From Chitinophaga pinensis (GTDB taxonomy: Bacteria > Bacteroidota > Bacteroidia > M30B66), in the NCBI GenBank assembly GCA_943333015.1, contig CALQRR010000010.1, positions 1-13,074 of the forward strand: a stretch of 13,074 nt of DNA, written 5' to 3'. Below are positions 1 to 7,599 of this stretch, one piece after another (the stretch's first letter is position 1; the number at the start of each line of letters is the position of its first letter). The notes under the pieces were generated by a model, which saw only the letters and a list, made by a program, of their open reading frames with translations, made no database searches and had not been told where the DNA came from. The position numbers and the translations under genes are program-made.

Positions 1-300
1 GATTGAAAAAGCAGCACCGTAATACGCGACAGTGCTGCTTTTGTGTACGATCAATTCCACAATTCCGTAGGCAGAAATTACTCCTGCGAGAACTTCACAG
101 AGCGTAAGGAGAATAAACATGATGGGCACCAGCGCACTGAGAAATGTGTTGGCGAAATGTCCGACAAGCCAAGAAAGTGTTTCCTTGAAATTGAACACTT
201 TATCGAATCCTGATTGCAGAAATAGTATAGCGAAAAAACAAGCGAAAGCTATTCTGGCCAGGCTCAATGCCTGAGGTGCGTTGATGTAGATTTGCTCCAT
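1..300 (-). CDS. DoxX-like integral membrane protein (3' end cut by window edge)
   Basis: The minus-strand frame is open from an ATG at 298-300 to base 1, giving the first 100 residues without a stop. The protein has hydrophobic segments at about residues 17-30, 50-74 and from 75 on. The first contains the DoxX-type pattern of an Arg in the first helix followed by SGFDKVFNF (about residues 30-38). DoxX-family proteins are small inner-membrane proteins of usually 130-150 residues, some linked to redox partners, so roughly a third is probably missing here. It lies 75 bases or more downstream of the FMN reductase-like gene on the same strand and may be co-transcribed with it. The frame also stays open upstream to a TAG at 412-414, with another ATG at 346-348; that longer version would begin with a signal-peptide-like stretch. 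I prefer the 300 start because related proteins begin close to the first helix. The family call is from pattern recognition; the specific function is unknown. Confidence 0.7.
   Translation of the reverse strand, partial: MEQIYINAPQALSLARIAFACFFAILFLQSGFDKVFNFKETLSWLVGHFANTFLSALVPIMFILLTLCEVLAGVISAYGIVELIVHKSSTVAYYGAAFSI
7..42. repeat. 11-base perfect inverted repeat inside the DoxX-like gene
   Basis: AAAAGCAGCAC at 7-17 is the exact reverse complement of GTGCTGCTTTT at 32-42, with a 14-base loop. Read on the minus strand the hairpin ends in a short T run, like an intrinsic terminator, but the DoxX-like frame reads straight through it. It is therefore reported only as a structure, not as a terminator. 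Confidence 0.5.
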
Positions 301-422
301 ACTCAAGGTAATTGGTTCTGAGTGAACCAATATAGCCTGAGCAGGCATCAACAGAAAAAAAAACACATAGAATTCAAGCGAACGAATCGTAAAATACTGA
401 AAATCAAACGCCTAAAATCGAA

Positions 423-944
423 TCAGAATTTCTGAAAGCCTTCAATCTGTGTGGATAGCGCTTGGAGTGTATTCAGATCGGTGAGTTCTTTATCTTCATT
501 TACCAAATTGAAAATCTGAGAAATAGGTTGTTTCATCGAGTAAACTTCCGCCTGGAGATAATGAAGAACATCTGTCAAATGATCCATGCCACGCAGGTTT
601 CCGGCTCTTCCTGAAGCAACGCCCACCAGTGCAAAACGCTTCCCTTTGAAAATTGCAGGATCGCAGCAATCAATGAGCAACTTCAATATTCCGGGAATGC
701 TGCCATTGTATTCGGGAGAGATAATCACAATTTTATCAGATCCTTCAAAAATGGAGTGCCCGTATGTGCGCATGGCATTTTCCCCTTTCCGGTAAATCGC
801 GTCTGTTATAGATTCTGCCGGAATATCTTCCAAATAAACAACCCGAACAGGATACCCTTTTGCATCCATCAGACTAGCATATTTATCGGTCACCTGACGG
901 GTCATACTTCTGAGTCGGTTGGTGGCGGAAAGGATCGTTGTCAT
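423..944 (-). CDS. NAD(P)H-dependent FMN reductase family protein (flavodoxin-like fold)
   Basis: A 173-residue protein of the FMN_red family, which reduces FMN or small electron acceptors using NAD(P)H in the cytoplasm. The clearest family signature is PEYNGSIPGILK at residues 77-88, the flavin-contacting loop, preceded by the beta strand KIVIIS. A second glycine-rich loop, ASGRAGNLRGMDHL, lies at 110-123. The N-terminal phosphate-binding stretch reads SATNRLRSMT (residues 6-15), where many relatives have GSxRxxS, so the usual glycine is replaced by alanine. Length matches the family (about 170-190). It starts 43 bases from the divergent UPF0173 gene, and the DoxX-like gene follows downstream on the same strand. 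A pairing of a flavin reductase with a DoxX-type membrane protein would fit a redox role, but that is inference. The family assignment is firm; substrate is unknown. Confidence 0.88.
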   Translation of the reverse strand: MTTILSATNRLRSMTRQVTDKYASLMDAKGYPVRVVYLEDIPAESITDAIYRKGENAMRTYGHSIFEGSDKIVIISPEYNGSIPGILKLLIDCCDPAIFKGKRFALVGVASGRAGNLRGMDHLTDVLHYLQAEVYSMKQPISQIFNLVNEDKELTDLNTLQALSTQIEGFQKF

Positions 945-987
945 ACTGCGTTATTCGGTGTAAATTGATCAGGAAAATTTCTTCCAG

Positions 988-1668
988 ATGAACGTAACAT
1001 ATTTTGGCCATTCTTGTTTTCAAATCGAGCTTGGCGGCGCAAATATACTATTCGATCCGTTTATTCGCCCGAATCCGTTGGCCGCTCAGATGGATGTCGA
1101 AAAAATCTTGCCTGATTATCTCCTGATCACGCATGGCCATAATGATCACCTTGCTGATGCAGAAGAAATTGCTCACAACAGCAGCGCCTTCATTGTTGCA
1201 AACTGGGAAATCTGTACCTGGTTTTCGGAGCGCGGACTAAACCTCACCCATCCGATGAATTGCGGCGGTACGTTTCAAACACCGTTTGGATCAATCACCA
1301 TGACGCAGGCGGTTCATTCGAGCAGTCTGCCTGATGGAAGCTATGGCGGAAATCCCACCGGTTATGTGATTCATGCCGGAGATCGATGCTTGAATTATGC
1401 CGGCGATACCGATCTTTTTTCCGACATGCAGCTGATCGCCAAACGTCATCAACCGGAAGTAGCGTTCTTACCCCTTGGCGATACGTTTACCATGGATGTC
1501 ATTTCGGCCTGTGAGGCGGCCATTTTCCTAAATGTGAAACGCGTCATCGGCATGCATTACGACACGTTTGCAAGCATCAAAATTGATCATCAGGCAGCCA
1601 TCACGCATTTTGCAAACAACGGTATTGAACTTCTTCTGATGGACATTGGTGAAACACGCACACTGTGA
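988..1668 (+). CDS. UPF0173-type metal-dependent hydrolase (metallo-beta-lactamase fold)
   Basis: A 226-residue single-domain protein matching the UPF0173 group of metallo-beta-lactamase-fold hydrolases. The opening MNVTYFGHSCFQIE with DPF at residues 23-25 is typical. The metal-binding motif HGHNDH is at residues 49-54, with further likely ligands His110, Asp140 (in AGDTDLF) and His190 (in GMHYDTF). All expected metal ligands are therefore present and the enzyme should be active with two metal ions, probably zinc or manganese. No signal peptide is visible, so it is cytoplasmic. The physiological substrate of this family is not established. The ATG at 988 fits the conserved N-terminus exactly. 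The gene is divergent from the FMN reductase-like gene and convergent with the YdcF-like gene, with no bases between the two stop codons. Confidence 0.9.
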   Translation: MNVTYFGHSCFQIELGGANILFDPFIRPNPLAAQMDVEKILPDYLLITHGHNDHLADAEEIAHNSSAFIVANWEICTWFSERGLNLTHPMNCGGTFQTPFGSITMTQAVHSSSLPDGSYGGNPTGYVIHAGDRCLNYAGDTDLFSDMQLIAKRHQPEVAFLPLGDTFTMDVISACEAAIFLNVKRVIGMHYDTFASIKIDHQAAITHFANNGIELLLMDIGETRTL

Positions 1669-1675
1669 TCAGTGT
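1660..1675. repeat. Small hairpin spanning abutting convergent stop codons
   Basis: ACACTG (1660-1665) and CAGTGT (1670-1675) form a 6-base stem around TGAT. The central TGATCA (1666-1671) gives a TGA stop to the plus-strand gene and, read in reverse, a TGA stop to the minus-strand gene. The stem is short and has no T run, so a terminator role is doubtful. Confidence 0.5.
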
Positions 1676-2298
1676 CGGATATAGTAATACAGTAGTTTCA
1701 CATACTCATTGTTCACTACAATAAGTCCGTCCTCGGTTCCCCACCAAAGATCTTCTGAATAAGCAGTGTGCGGACATCCGCGCAACACCAGCTCAATTCC
1801 AGCATCCTGATAGTGTTTGCGAAATGCGAAATTGATGCGACGGGTATGGAATTTATCCGAAACAACCATGATTTTTTTCAGGCCTCTGGCTTTGCAGTAA
1901 ACCAAAATGGCATCGCTTTCTTCACGGGTGCTGGTTCCAATGTGCAGTGCTTCAATATGCTCATCCGGAATGCCTGCGTCGAGCAAAGCCAAGCGGCTCA
2001 GATCAGCTTCATCGGTACTGTCGCCCACACACAATAAAATACGTTGAATCGATTCTCCTGTACAGATAATCCGGGGAGCAAATCCAGCTTTATACAAACG
2101 GGCGGCTTCAAGCGAACGGTCGTTGGGATTTCCACTCAAGACAAAAATGGCATCACACAGTGCCAGAGAATCTTCCTTTACCAAAAAATGACCTGCGGCC
2201 CGCATCAGTGGACGGCGGGCAACATAAACCACAGTGATACACAGCAGAAAAATTCCGACAAGGATCAGAAATCGCCGGAGTTTGGGATGATTTTGCAT
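1669..2298 (-). CDS. YdcF/SanA-like DUF218 protein with N-terminal membrane anchor
   Basis: A 209-residue protein with one hydrophobic helix at about residues 9-26 after a basic N-terminus, which should anchor it with the main domain in the periplasm. The DUF218 domain follows: CDAIFVLSGNPNDRSLEAAR (48-67) holds the usual Asp, Gly and Arg positions, then SDKFHTRR (147-154) carries the conserved Ser/His/Arg, and NEYVKLLYYY near the C-terminus is also typical. Members of this group (SanA, ElyC, YdcF) are tied to envelope integrity, and for most the reaction is unknown. The promoter candidate TAGGTTCG (2303-2310 on the minus strand) sits only 4 bases from the ATG. The gene converges with the UPF0173 gene and is divergent from the small CarboxypepD_reg-like gene. 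Confidence 0.85.
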   Translation of the reverse strand: MQNHPKLRRFLILVGIFLLCITVVYVARRPLMRAAGHFLVKEDSLALCDAIFVLSGNPNDRSLEAARLYKAGFAPRIICTGESIQRILLCVGDSTDEADLSRLALLDAGIPDEHIEALHIGTSTREESDAILVYCKARGLKKIMVVSDKFHTRRINFAFRKHYQDAGIELVLRGCPHTAYSEDLWWGTEDGLIVVNNEYVKLLYYYIRH

Positions 2299-2302
2299 CT
2301 AA

Positions 2303-2310
2303 CGAACCTA
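2303..2310 (-). promoter_or_regulatory. Candidate -7 promoter element for the YdcF-like gene
   Basis: The minus strand reads TAGGTTCG, one mismatch to the Bacteroidota consensus TAnnTTTG, with 4 bases to the ATG. No clear TTG is seen at the -33 position. The short spacing implies a transcript with almost no leader. Confidence 0.4.
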
Positions 2311-2343
2311 CACTATTTTAGAGAAAATACGACTGTTCAGAAA

Positions 2344-2386
2344 CCTGTTTATCGTTTCACATACCAAAAACAGGCTAACGCGCGTT
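2344..2386. promoter_or_regulatory. Intergenic inverted repeats upstream of the envelope gene block
   Basis: The 119 bases between the YdcF-like ATG and the ATG at 2418 hold an inverted repeat CCTGTTT (2344-2350) / AAACAGG (2368-2374) with a 17-base loop, and just after it a 10-base perfect palindrome AACGCGCGTT (2377-2386). The palindrome lies 6 bases before a candidate -7 element TACTTTCG (2393-2400, one mismatch to consensus). This is a plausible operator position, but no regulator is identifiable. Confidence 0.3.
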
Positions 2387-2417
2387 TTGTCGTACTTTCG
2401 CCTTCATTCAAATGTGC

Positions 2418-3053
2418 ATGATCCGATATCTCCTCTCCCTTCTGCTCATTGCAGGAATCTCCTATACAGCTGCTGCTCAAACACCTAAGCGGAAAGTTAT
2501 CCAGTTTTCAGGTGTAATCGTAAGTGGTGATAGCTTGCAGCCTGTTCCCTACACCAACATCATGACGAAAGGGACCTTCCGGGGAACCGTGAGTGATTAT
2601 TACGGATTCTTTTCTTTTGTCGCACAGGAAAACGATACGGTTGAATTTACCAGCATCGGCTACCGGAAAGCCACGTATGTCATTCCACAGAATTTACCGG
2701 AGTCGCGTTATTCCATCATTCAGGTGCTCAACCGCGATACCATTGAACTTGCCACAACAGTGATTTACGCTTGGCCTACACGTGAACAGATTTATGAGTA
2801 TTTCCTCTCCGCACCGGTTCCGGATGATGATGTAGAACGTGCACGTAAAAATCTCGCTCAGGAAAAAATTACCGATATGGCCATCAATATGCCGATGGAT
2901 GCCTCGTTGAATTACCGAAATTCGATGCAGAATTACAACACTCGCCTATACACGGCTGGACAAATCCCCATGAACAACCTACTCAACCCAATTGCTTGGG
3001 CCAAGTTTGTGGAAGCCTGGAAAAAAGGCGATTTCAAAAAGAAAAGCAACTAA
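2418..3053 (+). CDS. Secreted CarboxypepD_reg-like domain protein
   Basis: A 211-residue exported protein. The signal peptide MIRYLLSLLLIAGISYTAAA is followed by QTPKRK; an ATG six bases upstream (2412) would add only Met-Cys, so 2418 is preferred. Residues about 29-110 form a CarboxypepD_reg-like beta-sandwich, seen in the pattern SGVIVSGDSLQPVPYTNI, then GTVSDYYGFFSF and VEFTSIGYRK, as found at the front of many Bacteroidota outer-membrane receptors. The C-terminal half is different: it contains YAWPTREQIYEYF, APVPDDDVERARKNL and a Lys/Trp-rich tail NPIAWAKFVEAWKKGDFKKK. From memory this arrangement recurs as a stand-alone Bacteroidota family, but I know no function. It ends 48 bases before the TonB-dependent receptor, which has the same type of domain, so the two probably work together at the outer membrane. 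Confidence 0.8.
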   Translation: MIRYLLSLLLIAGISYTAAAQTPKRKVIQFSGVIVSGDSLQPVPYTNIMTKGTFRGTVSDYYGFFSFVAQENDTVEFTSIGYRKATYVIPQNLPESRYSIIQVLNRDTIELATTVIYAWPTREQIYEYFLSAPVPDDDVERARKNLAQEKITDMAINMPMDASLNYRNSMQNYNTRLYTAGQIPMNNLLNPIAWAKFVEAWKKGDFKKKSN

Positions 3054-3101
3054 GCCGTTCGTGTGATTCAAACAGATTCTACTTCTGCATTTCCGACCAT
3101 C

Positions 3102-5597
3102 ATGCTGCGACTGCTCCCCTTTTTCTTGTTGTGTATTTCCTTTGGCTCATTTGCACAAACAGCAACCATTACAGGACGCGTTACAGGTGAGCAAGGAAAT
3201 TTACTAGCAGGTGTTGCCATTTTTAGAACTGGAGATCTAGGCAACGCGGTCACTTCGGATGCCGAAGGGCGTTTTAAAATGACTGTTCCGGCTGATCAGC
3301 AAATGTATCTGGTGTTTTATTTTACCGGATTTGAAACCGATACGATGGCGCTCCGGTTGAAACCCAACGAGCAACGTTTTATAGATCGGTATCTGAGTAA
3401 AAAGATTCAGGATATATCTGAGTTTGAAGTCATTTCCAAAGGCGACCGCGAAAGTGGTTTGCAACGATTGGATCCATTAATTGTGAATACGTTGACGGGT
3501 CCGGGTGATGCCATCTCGATGACGTTAAAAACCTTGCCGGGGGTGTATTCCAACAACGAATTGAGTTCCCAGTATTCGGTTCGGGGAGGGAATTACGATG
3601 AGAATTTGGTGTATGTAAATGATGTGGAGATTTACCGTCCTTTTTTGGTTCGGGCAGGTCAGCAGGAAGGACTCAGTTTTGCGAATCCGGCGATGGTTGA
3701 GAATCTGCGTTTTTCTGCAGGAGGATTTGAAGCCAAGTATGGCGATAAAATGTCCTCCGTGCTCGACATCACCTATAAACGCCCAAAGAAATTTGGTGGA
3801 TCAGCTTCGGCAAGTGTGCTGGGAGGAAATCTGCAACTCGAAGGGGCAACTAAAAACTACCGGCTTTCCGGAATGATTGGCGCACGGTACCGCACCACCC
3901 AATATTTGCTCAACAGCCTCGATGTGCAAGGCCAGTATCGTCCGGCATTTACCGATATCCAAGGTTACTTGCTTTTTAACATCAGCGATGAATGGGACAT
4001 CGACTTTTTGACCAATTATGCGGTGAATAATTACCGTGTTTTTCCCCAAACGCAATCCACCGAATTCGGCACCATCAATCAGGCATTGCAACTCAAGATT
4101 TATTTCGATGGAAAAGATCAGAGTCGTTTTGCCACCACGATGGGAGCGGTAACAACCACCTGGAAACCTACCCGAAAAATCAAACTAAAACTGATTGCAT
4201 CGGCCTTTAATTCAGATGAGTCGGAGAAATCAGATGTTTCTGGAGAATACTACATCAATGAACTAGAGCGCGATTTGGGCAGTCAGGATTTTGGTGATGT
4301 CGCCTTTAACCGTGGCATTGGAGCGTATCAAACCTTTATTCGCAACCAGCTGCAGTACACAGTGGCCAATGTGGAGCACAAAGGCTATTACGAAACGGGC
4401 GCTCATTACCTGCAATGGGGCGCACGTGTTCAACAGGAAATGATCACCGACAATCTCAAAGAATGGCGCATGGTCGATTCTGCTGGATTTTCAATGCCGC
4501 TTTTACCCAACGACGAAATCATTCTCGATTCGTATGTGAAGAGTTCCGCTACACTCAATTCCATGCGGTATCAGGGATATATTCAGGACAATTACCACTG
4601 GCGTTCTGACTCCGTCGATTTTGCTATTACCGGCGGGTTACGCACCAATCATTGGACGGTAAACAATCAAACATTGGTGAGCCCGCGGGTGGTTTTTTCG
4701 TTTAGTCCGCTGAGTTGGAAACGCGACATTACCTTTCGCATGGCTGCCGGACATTATGCGCAACCACCGTTTTACCGCGAATTGCGTGGCTTTGACGGAT
4801 CACTCAATCGAAATCTGAAAGCACAGGAAAGCTGGCATTTTATTTCTGGTGCCGATTTTACCTTCAAAGCCTGGGGCCGTCCGTTTGGCTTTTATGCCGA
4901 AGGCTACTACAAAGTCCTAAAGAACCTCGTGCCGTATGAGATTGACAATGTGCGGGTGCGTTATTATGCCGACAATATCAGTGATGGATATGCTACCGGT
5001 ATTGACATGAAAGTGAATGGTGAATTTGTGAAAGGCGTGCAAAGTTGGGCCAGCATGAGCATCATGAAAACGCAGGAAGATCTCCGAAACGATTTCTACT
5101 ACATCCGCTACAATAGTGAAGGAAAAGAAATCGTTCCCGGACTTACCACCAACAAAGTAGCGGTCGATTCTCAACGCGTTGAACCGGGTTATATCCCCCG
5201 CCCGACCGACCAGCGATTTAATTTCAGCTTGTTTTTCCAGGATTATCTTCCAAAAAACGAAAGCATTTCGATGCAAATTACCTTGGTGTTTGGCTCTCGT
5301 CTTCCATTGGGACCGCCCGATTTCAACCGTTACCGCGATACGCTCCGCATTCCACCTTACCGTCGGGTCGACATCGGTATTTCCAAGCAGTTTATTCGTG
5401 CCGGGAAACCACTTCCCAAGACTTCGCCATTCCATAATTTAAAAACGTTAACCCTGAGTCTTGAGGTGTTTAACCTGCTCGGCGTGAACAATACCGTATC
5501 CTATATTTGGATCAAGGACGTGACCAACCGCACTTACGCCATCCCGAATTACTTGACCAACCGATTATTAAACGTGCGCTTGCAAGCCAGTTTTTAG
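3102..5597 (+). CDS. TonB-dependent outer membrane receptor with CarboxypepD_reg-like domain
   Basis: An 831-residue outer-membrane receptor that should import a ligand using TonB/ExbBD energy. A signal peptide (MLRLLPFFLLCISFGSFAQ) is followed by a CarboxypepD_reg-like domain at about 21-105 (TITGRVTGEQGNLLAGVAIF, then SDAEGRFKM). The plug domain runs from about 115 to 235 and includes SVRGGNYDENLVYVNDVEIY and GGFEAKYGDKMSSVLDI, both standard plug motifs. The rest is a beta-barrel ending in LNVRLQASF with the terminal Phe expected for BAM recognition. The ATG at 3102 is chosen over an in-frame GTG at 3063 because it places the signal peptide at the N-terminus. There is no SusD-like lipoprotein gene next to it, so it is not a classic SusCD glycan pair. 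The ligand cannot be inferred. Confidence 0.93.
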   Translation: MLRLLPFFLLCISFGSFAQTATITGRVTGEQGNLLAGVAIFRTGDLGNAVTSDAEGRFKMTVPADQQMYLVFYFTGFETDTMALRLKPNEQRFIDRYLSKKIQDISEFEVISKGDRESGLQRLDPLIVNTLTGPGDAISMTLKTLPGVYSNNELSSQYSVRGGNYDENLVYVNDVEIYRPFLVRAGQQEGLSFANPAMVENLRFSAGGFEAKYGDKMSSVLDITYKRPKKFGGSASASVLGGNLQLEGATKNYRLSGMIGARYRTTQYLLNSLDVQGQYRPAFTDIQGYLLFNISDEWDIDFLTNYAVNNYRVFPQTQSTEFGTINQALQLKIYFDGKDQSRFATTMGAVTTTWKPTRKIKLKLIASAFNSDESEKSDVSGEYYINELERDLGSQDFGDVAFNRGIGAYQTFIRNQLQYTVANVEHKGYYETGAHYLQWGARVQQEMITDNLKEWRMVDSAGFSMPLLPNDEIILDSYVKSSATLNSMRYQGYIQDNYHWRSDSVDFAITGGLRTNHWTVNNQTLVSPRVVFSFSPLSWKRDITFRMAAGHYAQPPFYRELRGFDGSLNRNLKAQESWHFISGADFTFKAWGRPFGFYAEGYYKVLKNLVPYEIDNVRVRYYADNISDGYATGIDMKVNGEFVKGVQSWASMSIMKTQEDLRNDFYYIRYNSEGKEIVPGLTTNKVAVDSQRVEPGYIPRPTDQRFNFSLFFQDYLPKNESISMQITLVFGSRLPLGPPDFNRYRDTLRIPPYRRVDIGISKQFIRAGKPLPKTSPFHNLKTLTLSLEVFNLLGVNNTVSYIWIKDVTNRTYAIPNYLTNRLLNVRLQASF

Positions 5598-5624
5598 ATT
5601 TTCTTTTCCTAGTCAATTGTATTG

Positions 5625-6515
5625 ATGAACAAAGCCCTGTTGTATTATTTGCTCATCAGTTTTGGTGTCTGCTGGATTGGAGCTGGTTTTATTCCGCTTT
5701 TCGATATTGGATATAATTCATTTGCATCGACCGCTATCGTTGCACTTATTTGCATGCCTGCGCCTGCTTTGGCTGCCTGGATTGTTCAGGTATTTATACT
5801 CAAACGTCCATTTGCCGAATTGCAATTAACCTGGAAACAAGCAGACCAAAAGCAGCTGTACCTTTTACCTGTCTGGCTGTTTGTCTTTCTGCTGGCTACT
5901 GTTGGTTGGATTTATTTACTGGGAAATGTCTTTCAGATAGAAGTTTTTGGGCTGGTCGACTTTAGCAGAGATGGCTTGCTCCTCAAACTCGAAGAAGTCA
6001 CTCAAGGCAAAACAGATCTCAGCACGGTTGGAATTCCTTCACCTTGGATTGTATTTGCACTCATCTGTTTTGCAGCTATTCTCACTGGATCTTCCATCAA
6101 TCTGATTTTTACCTTGGGAGAAGAAATCGGTTGGCGCGGTTTCTTGTTCAAGCAATTCGAACATTTTAGTCCGGCAAAACGCAGCATGATCACCGGAACT
6201 ATTTGGGGAATCTGGCATGCACCACTCATTGTGCTCGGGCTCAATTATCCCGATCATCCGTATCTCGGAATTGGAATGATGGTCGTGTTTTGCGTGGCCC
6301 TTTCGTTTCCCATGGATTTTCTGCGACGCTCCACCAACACCATTTTAGGGCCGGGAGCATTTCACGGAATGATCAATGCCAGTGCCGCAGGAACCATGCT
6401 TTTTATCTGGAATGGTGATTCACTCATTGCCTCCATTGCTGGACTGAGTGGAGCATTGGCTGCTTTTTCACTGCTTGGAATACAGTATTTACTGACGAAA
6501 ATCATACACAGATAA
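5625..6515 (+). CDS. CPBP family intramembrane metalloprotease (CAAX protease/bacteriocin-processing type)
   Basis: A 296-residue polytopic membrane protein with about eight hydrophobic segments. It carries all three motifs of the CPBP (Abi) family: EEIGWR with Glu166, Glu167 and Arg171; a second motif IWGIWHAP with His198; and AFHGMIN with His247 and Asn251. These residues form the active site inside the membrane, so it should be catalytically competent. Members cleave membrane-embedded or prenylated substrates, or process and protect against bacteriocins; no substrate is suggested here. The ATG at 5625 is preferred to a TTG immediately before it. The gene follows the TonB-dependent receptor by 27 bases and is followed, 27 bases later, by the PD40 protein, so it lies in the same run of co-oriented envelope genes. 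Confidence 0.9.
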   Translation: MNKALLYYLLISFGVCWIGAGFIPLFDIGYNSFASTAIVALICMPAPALAAWIVQVFILKRPFAELQLTWKQADQKQLYLLPVWLFVFLLATVGWIYLLGNVFQIEVFGLVDFSRDGLLLKLEEVTQGKTDLSTVGIPSPWIVFALICFAAILTGSSINLIFTLGEEIGWRGFLFKQFEHFSPAKRSMITGTIWGIWHAPLIVLGLNYPDHPYLGIGMMVVFCVALSFPMDFLRRSTNTILGPGAFHGMINASAAGTMLFIWNGDSLIASIAGLSGALAAFSLLGIQYLLTKIIHR

Positions 6516-6529
6516 TGCACCTTTCGTAG

Positions 6530-6537
6530 TACATTTG
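6530..6537 (+). promoter_or_regulatory. -7 promoter element (TACATTTG) for the PD40 gene
   Basis: TACATTTG is an exact match to the Bacteroidota -7 consensus TAnnTTTG and lies 5 bases before the ATG at 6543. No TTG is found at the expected -33 position. It suggests that the PD40 gene can start its own transcript despite the short gap to the upstream gene, with a leader of a few bases at most. Confidence 0.5.
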
Positions 6538-6542
6538 CGGCA

Positions 6543-7577
6543 ATGAAAATCACCGCAACATTTCTGCTTCTCCTGCTTACTTCTGTAAGCCTTTCCGCTC
6601 AGGAATCTCATCTTCAGAACATCCGCCAACTCACCTTTGGTGGCGACAATGCGGAAGCCTATTTCAGTTTCGACAATAGTAAACTCACGCTGCAAATAAC
6701 GAATCCGAAACAGGGAATTCCCTGCGATCAGATTTACATGATCGATTTGATGAATCAGGACAAGATCGTTCCCCAGCGCATCAGCACAGGAAAAGGACGC
6801 ACCACGTGTTCTTACTTTATGCCGGGCGACAAAACCATTCTTTACGCGTCCACGCATGCCGCTGCCGACAGTTGTCCTCCACCACCGGCACCTCGGAAAG
6901 ACGGAAAGTACCTCTGGCCTTTGTATGCGTCGTTCGATATTTATGTTGCCGATCTTACTGGAAAAATCGTCAAACAACTCACCGATGCTCCCGGATACGA
7001 TGCAGAAGCAACGGTTTCGCCCGATGGAAAAAAGATTGTCTTCACCTCCGACCGTTCCGGTGATTTGGAGTTATACATCATGGATATTGATGGGAAAAAT
7101 CTGAAACAACTTACCTCCGGATTGGGATACGATGGCGGTGCGTTCTTTTCACCCGACAGTAAAAAACTGGTGTACCGTGCTTCCCGCCCTACCTTGCCCG
7201 AAGAAGTGGCTAGCTACAAGCAACTACTATCGGAAGGACTCGTAGCCCCAACCAACATGGAAATCTATACCTGCAATATTGACGGTACAGAACAAAAGCA
7301 ACTCACCCATTTAGGAAAAGCCAATTGGGCACCGTTCTTTCATCCATCGGGCAAGAAAATTATTTTCTCTTCCAATCACGCTTCCACCAAAGGCTACGAT
7401 TTTAACCTGTTCATGGTCAATCTCGACGGATCCGGATTGGAACAAATCACCAACATTAGCAACTTTAACGCATTTCCGATGTTTTCTCCGGATGGGAAGA
7501 AACTCGTCTTCTCTTCTAACCGCGACAATGGTGGAACACGCGATACCAATGTGTTCATTGCCGATTGGAAAGACTAA
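6543..7577 (+). CDS. Secreted TolB-like WD40/PD40 beta-propeller protein
   Basis: A 344-residue exported protein. The signal peptide MKITATFLLLLLTSVSLSAQ is followed by about six propeller blades between residues 28 and 344. The PD40 signature (SPDGKKIVFTSDRSG, residues 159-173) repeats as SPDSKKLVYRASRP (203-216), HPSGKKIIFSSNHAS (267-281) and SPDGKKLVFSSNRDN (315-329), with DG-x-x-LKQLT-type blade ends at about 191, 254 and 303. These propellers, related to TolB and to the propeller half of S9 peptidases, generally bind peptides or act as scaffolds. No catalytic domain is attached. An insertion at about 105-125 contains CPPPPAP, unusual within a blade. The M28 peptidase gene follows after 22 bases, so a role in periplasmic peptide handling is a reasonable inference. 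Confidence 0.88.
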   Translation: MKITATFLLLLLTSVSLSAQESHLQNIRQLTFGGDNAEAYFSFDNSKLTLQITNPKQGIPCDQIYMIDLMNQDKIVPQRISTGKGRTTCSYFMPGDKTILYASTHAAADSCPPPPAPRKDGKYLWPLYASFDIYVADLTGKIVKQLTDAPGYDAEATVSPDGKKIVFTSDRSGDLELYIMDIDGKNLKQLTSGLGYDGGAFFSPDSKKLVYRASRPTLPEEVASYKQLLSEGLVAPTNMEIYTCNIDGTEQKQLTHLGKANWAPFFHPSGKKIIFSSNHASTKGYDFNLFMVNLDGSGLEQITNISNFNAFPMFSPDGKKLVFSSNRDNGGTRDTNVFIADWKD

Positions 7578-7599
7578 TTCAAATTTATATCAGCATCTC

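Noticed and set aside
3063..3101. GTG start of the TonB-dependent receptor at 3063
   Set aside because: It would put 13 polar residues before the signal peptide; the ATG at 3102 gives a normal export signal.
4917..5435. Minus-strand 172-codon frame inside the TonB-dependent receptor
   Set aside because: It is antisense to barrel-coding sequence, rich in His and Ile from reversed codons, and has no recognisable motif.
6489..6977. Minus-strand 162-codon frame across the CPBP/PD40 boundary
   Set aside because: It is antisense to two clear genes and its translation lacks any family pattern.
7492..7599. Earlier ATG for the M28 peptidase at 7492
   Set aside because: It lies inside the PD40 gene and would bury the signal peptide that begins at 7600.
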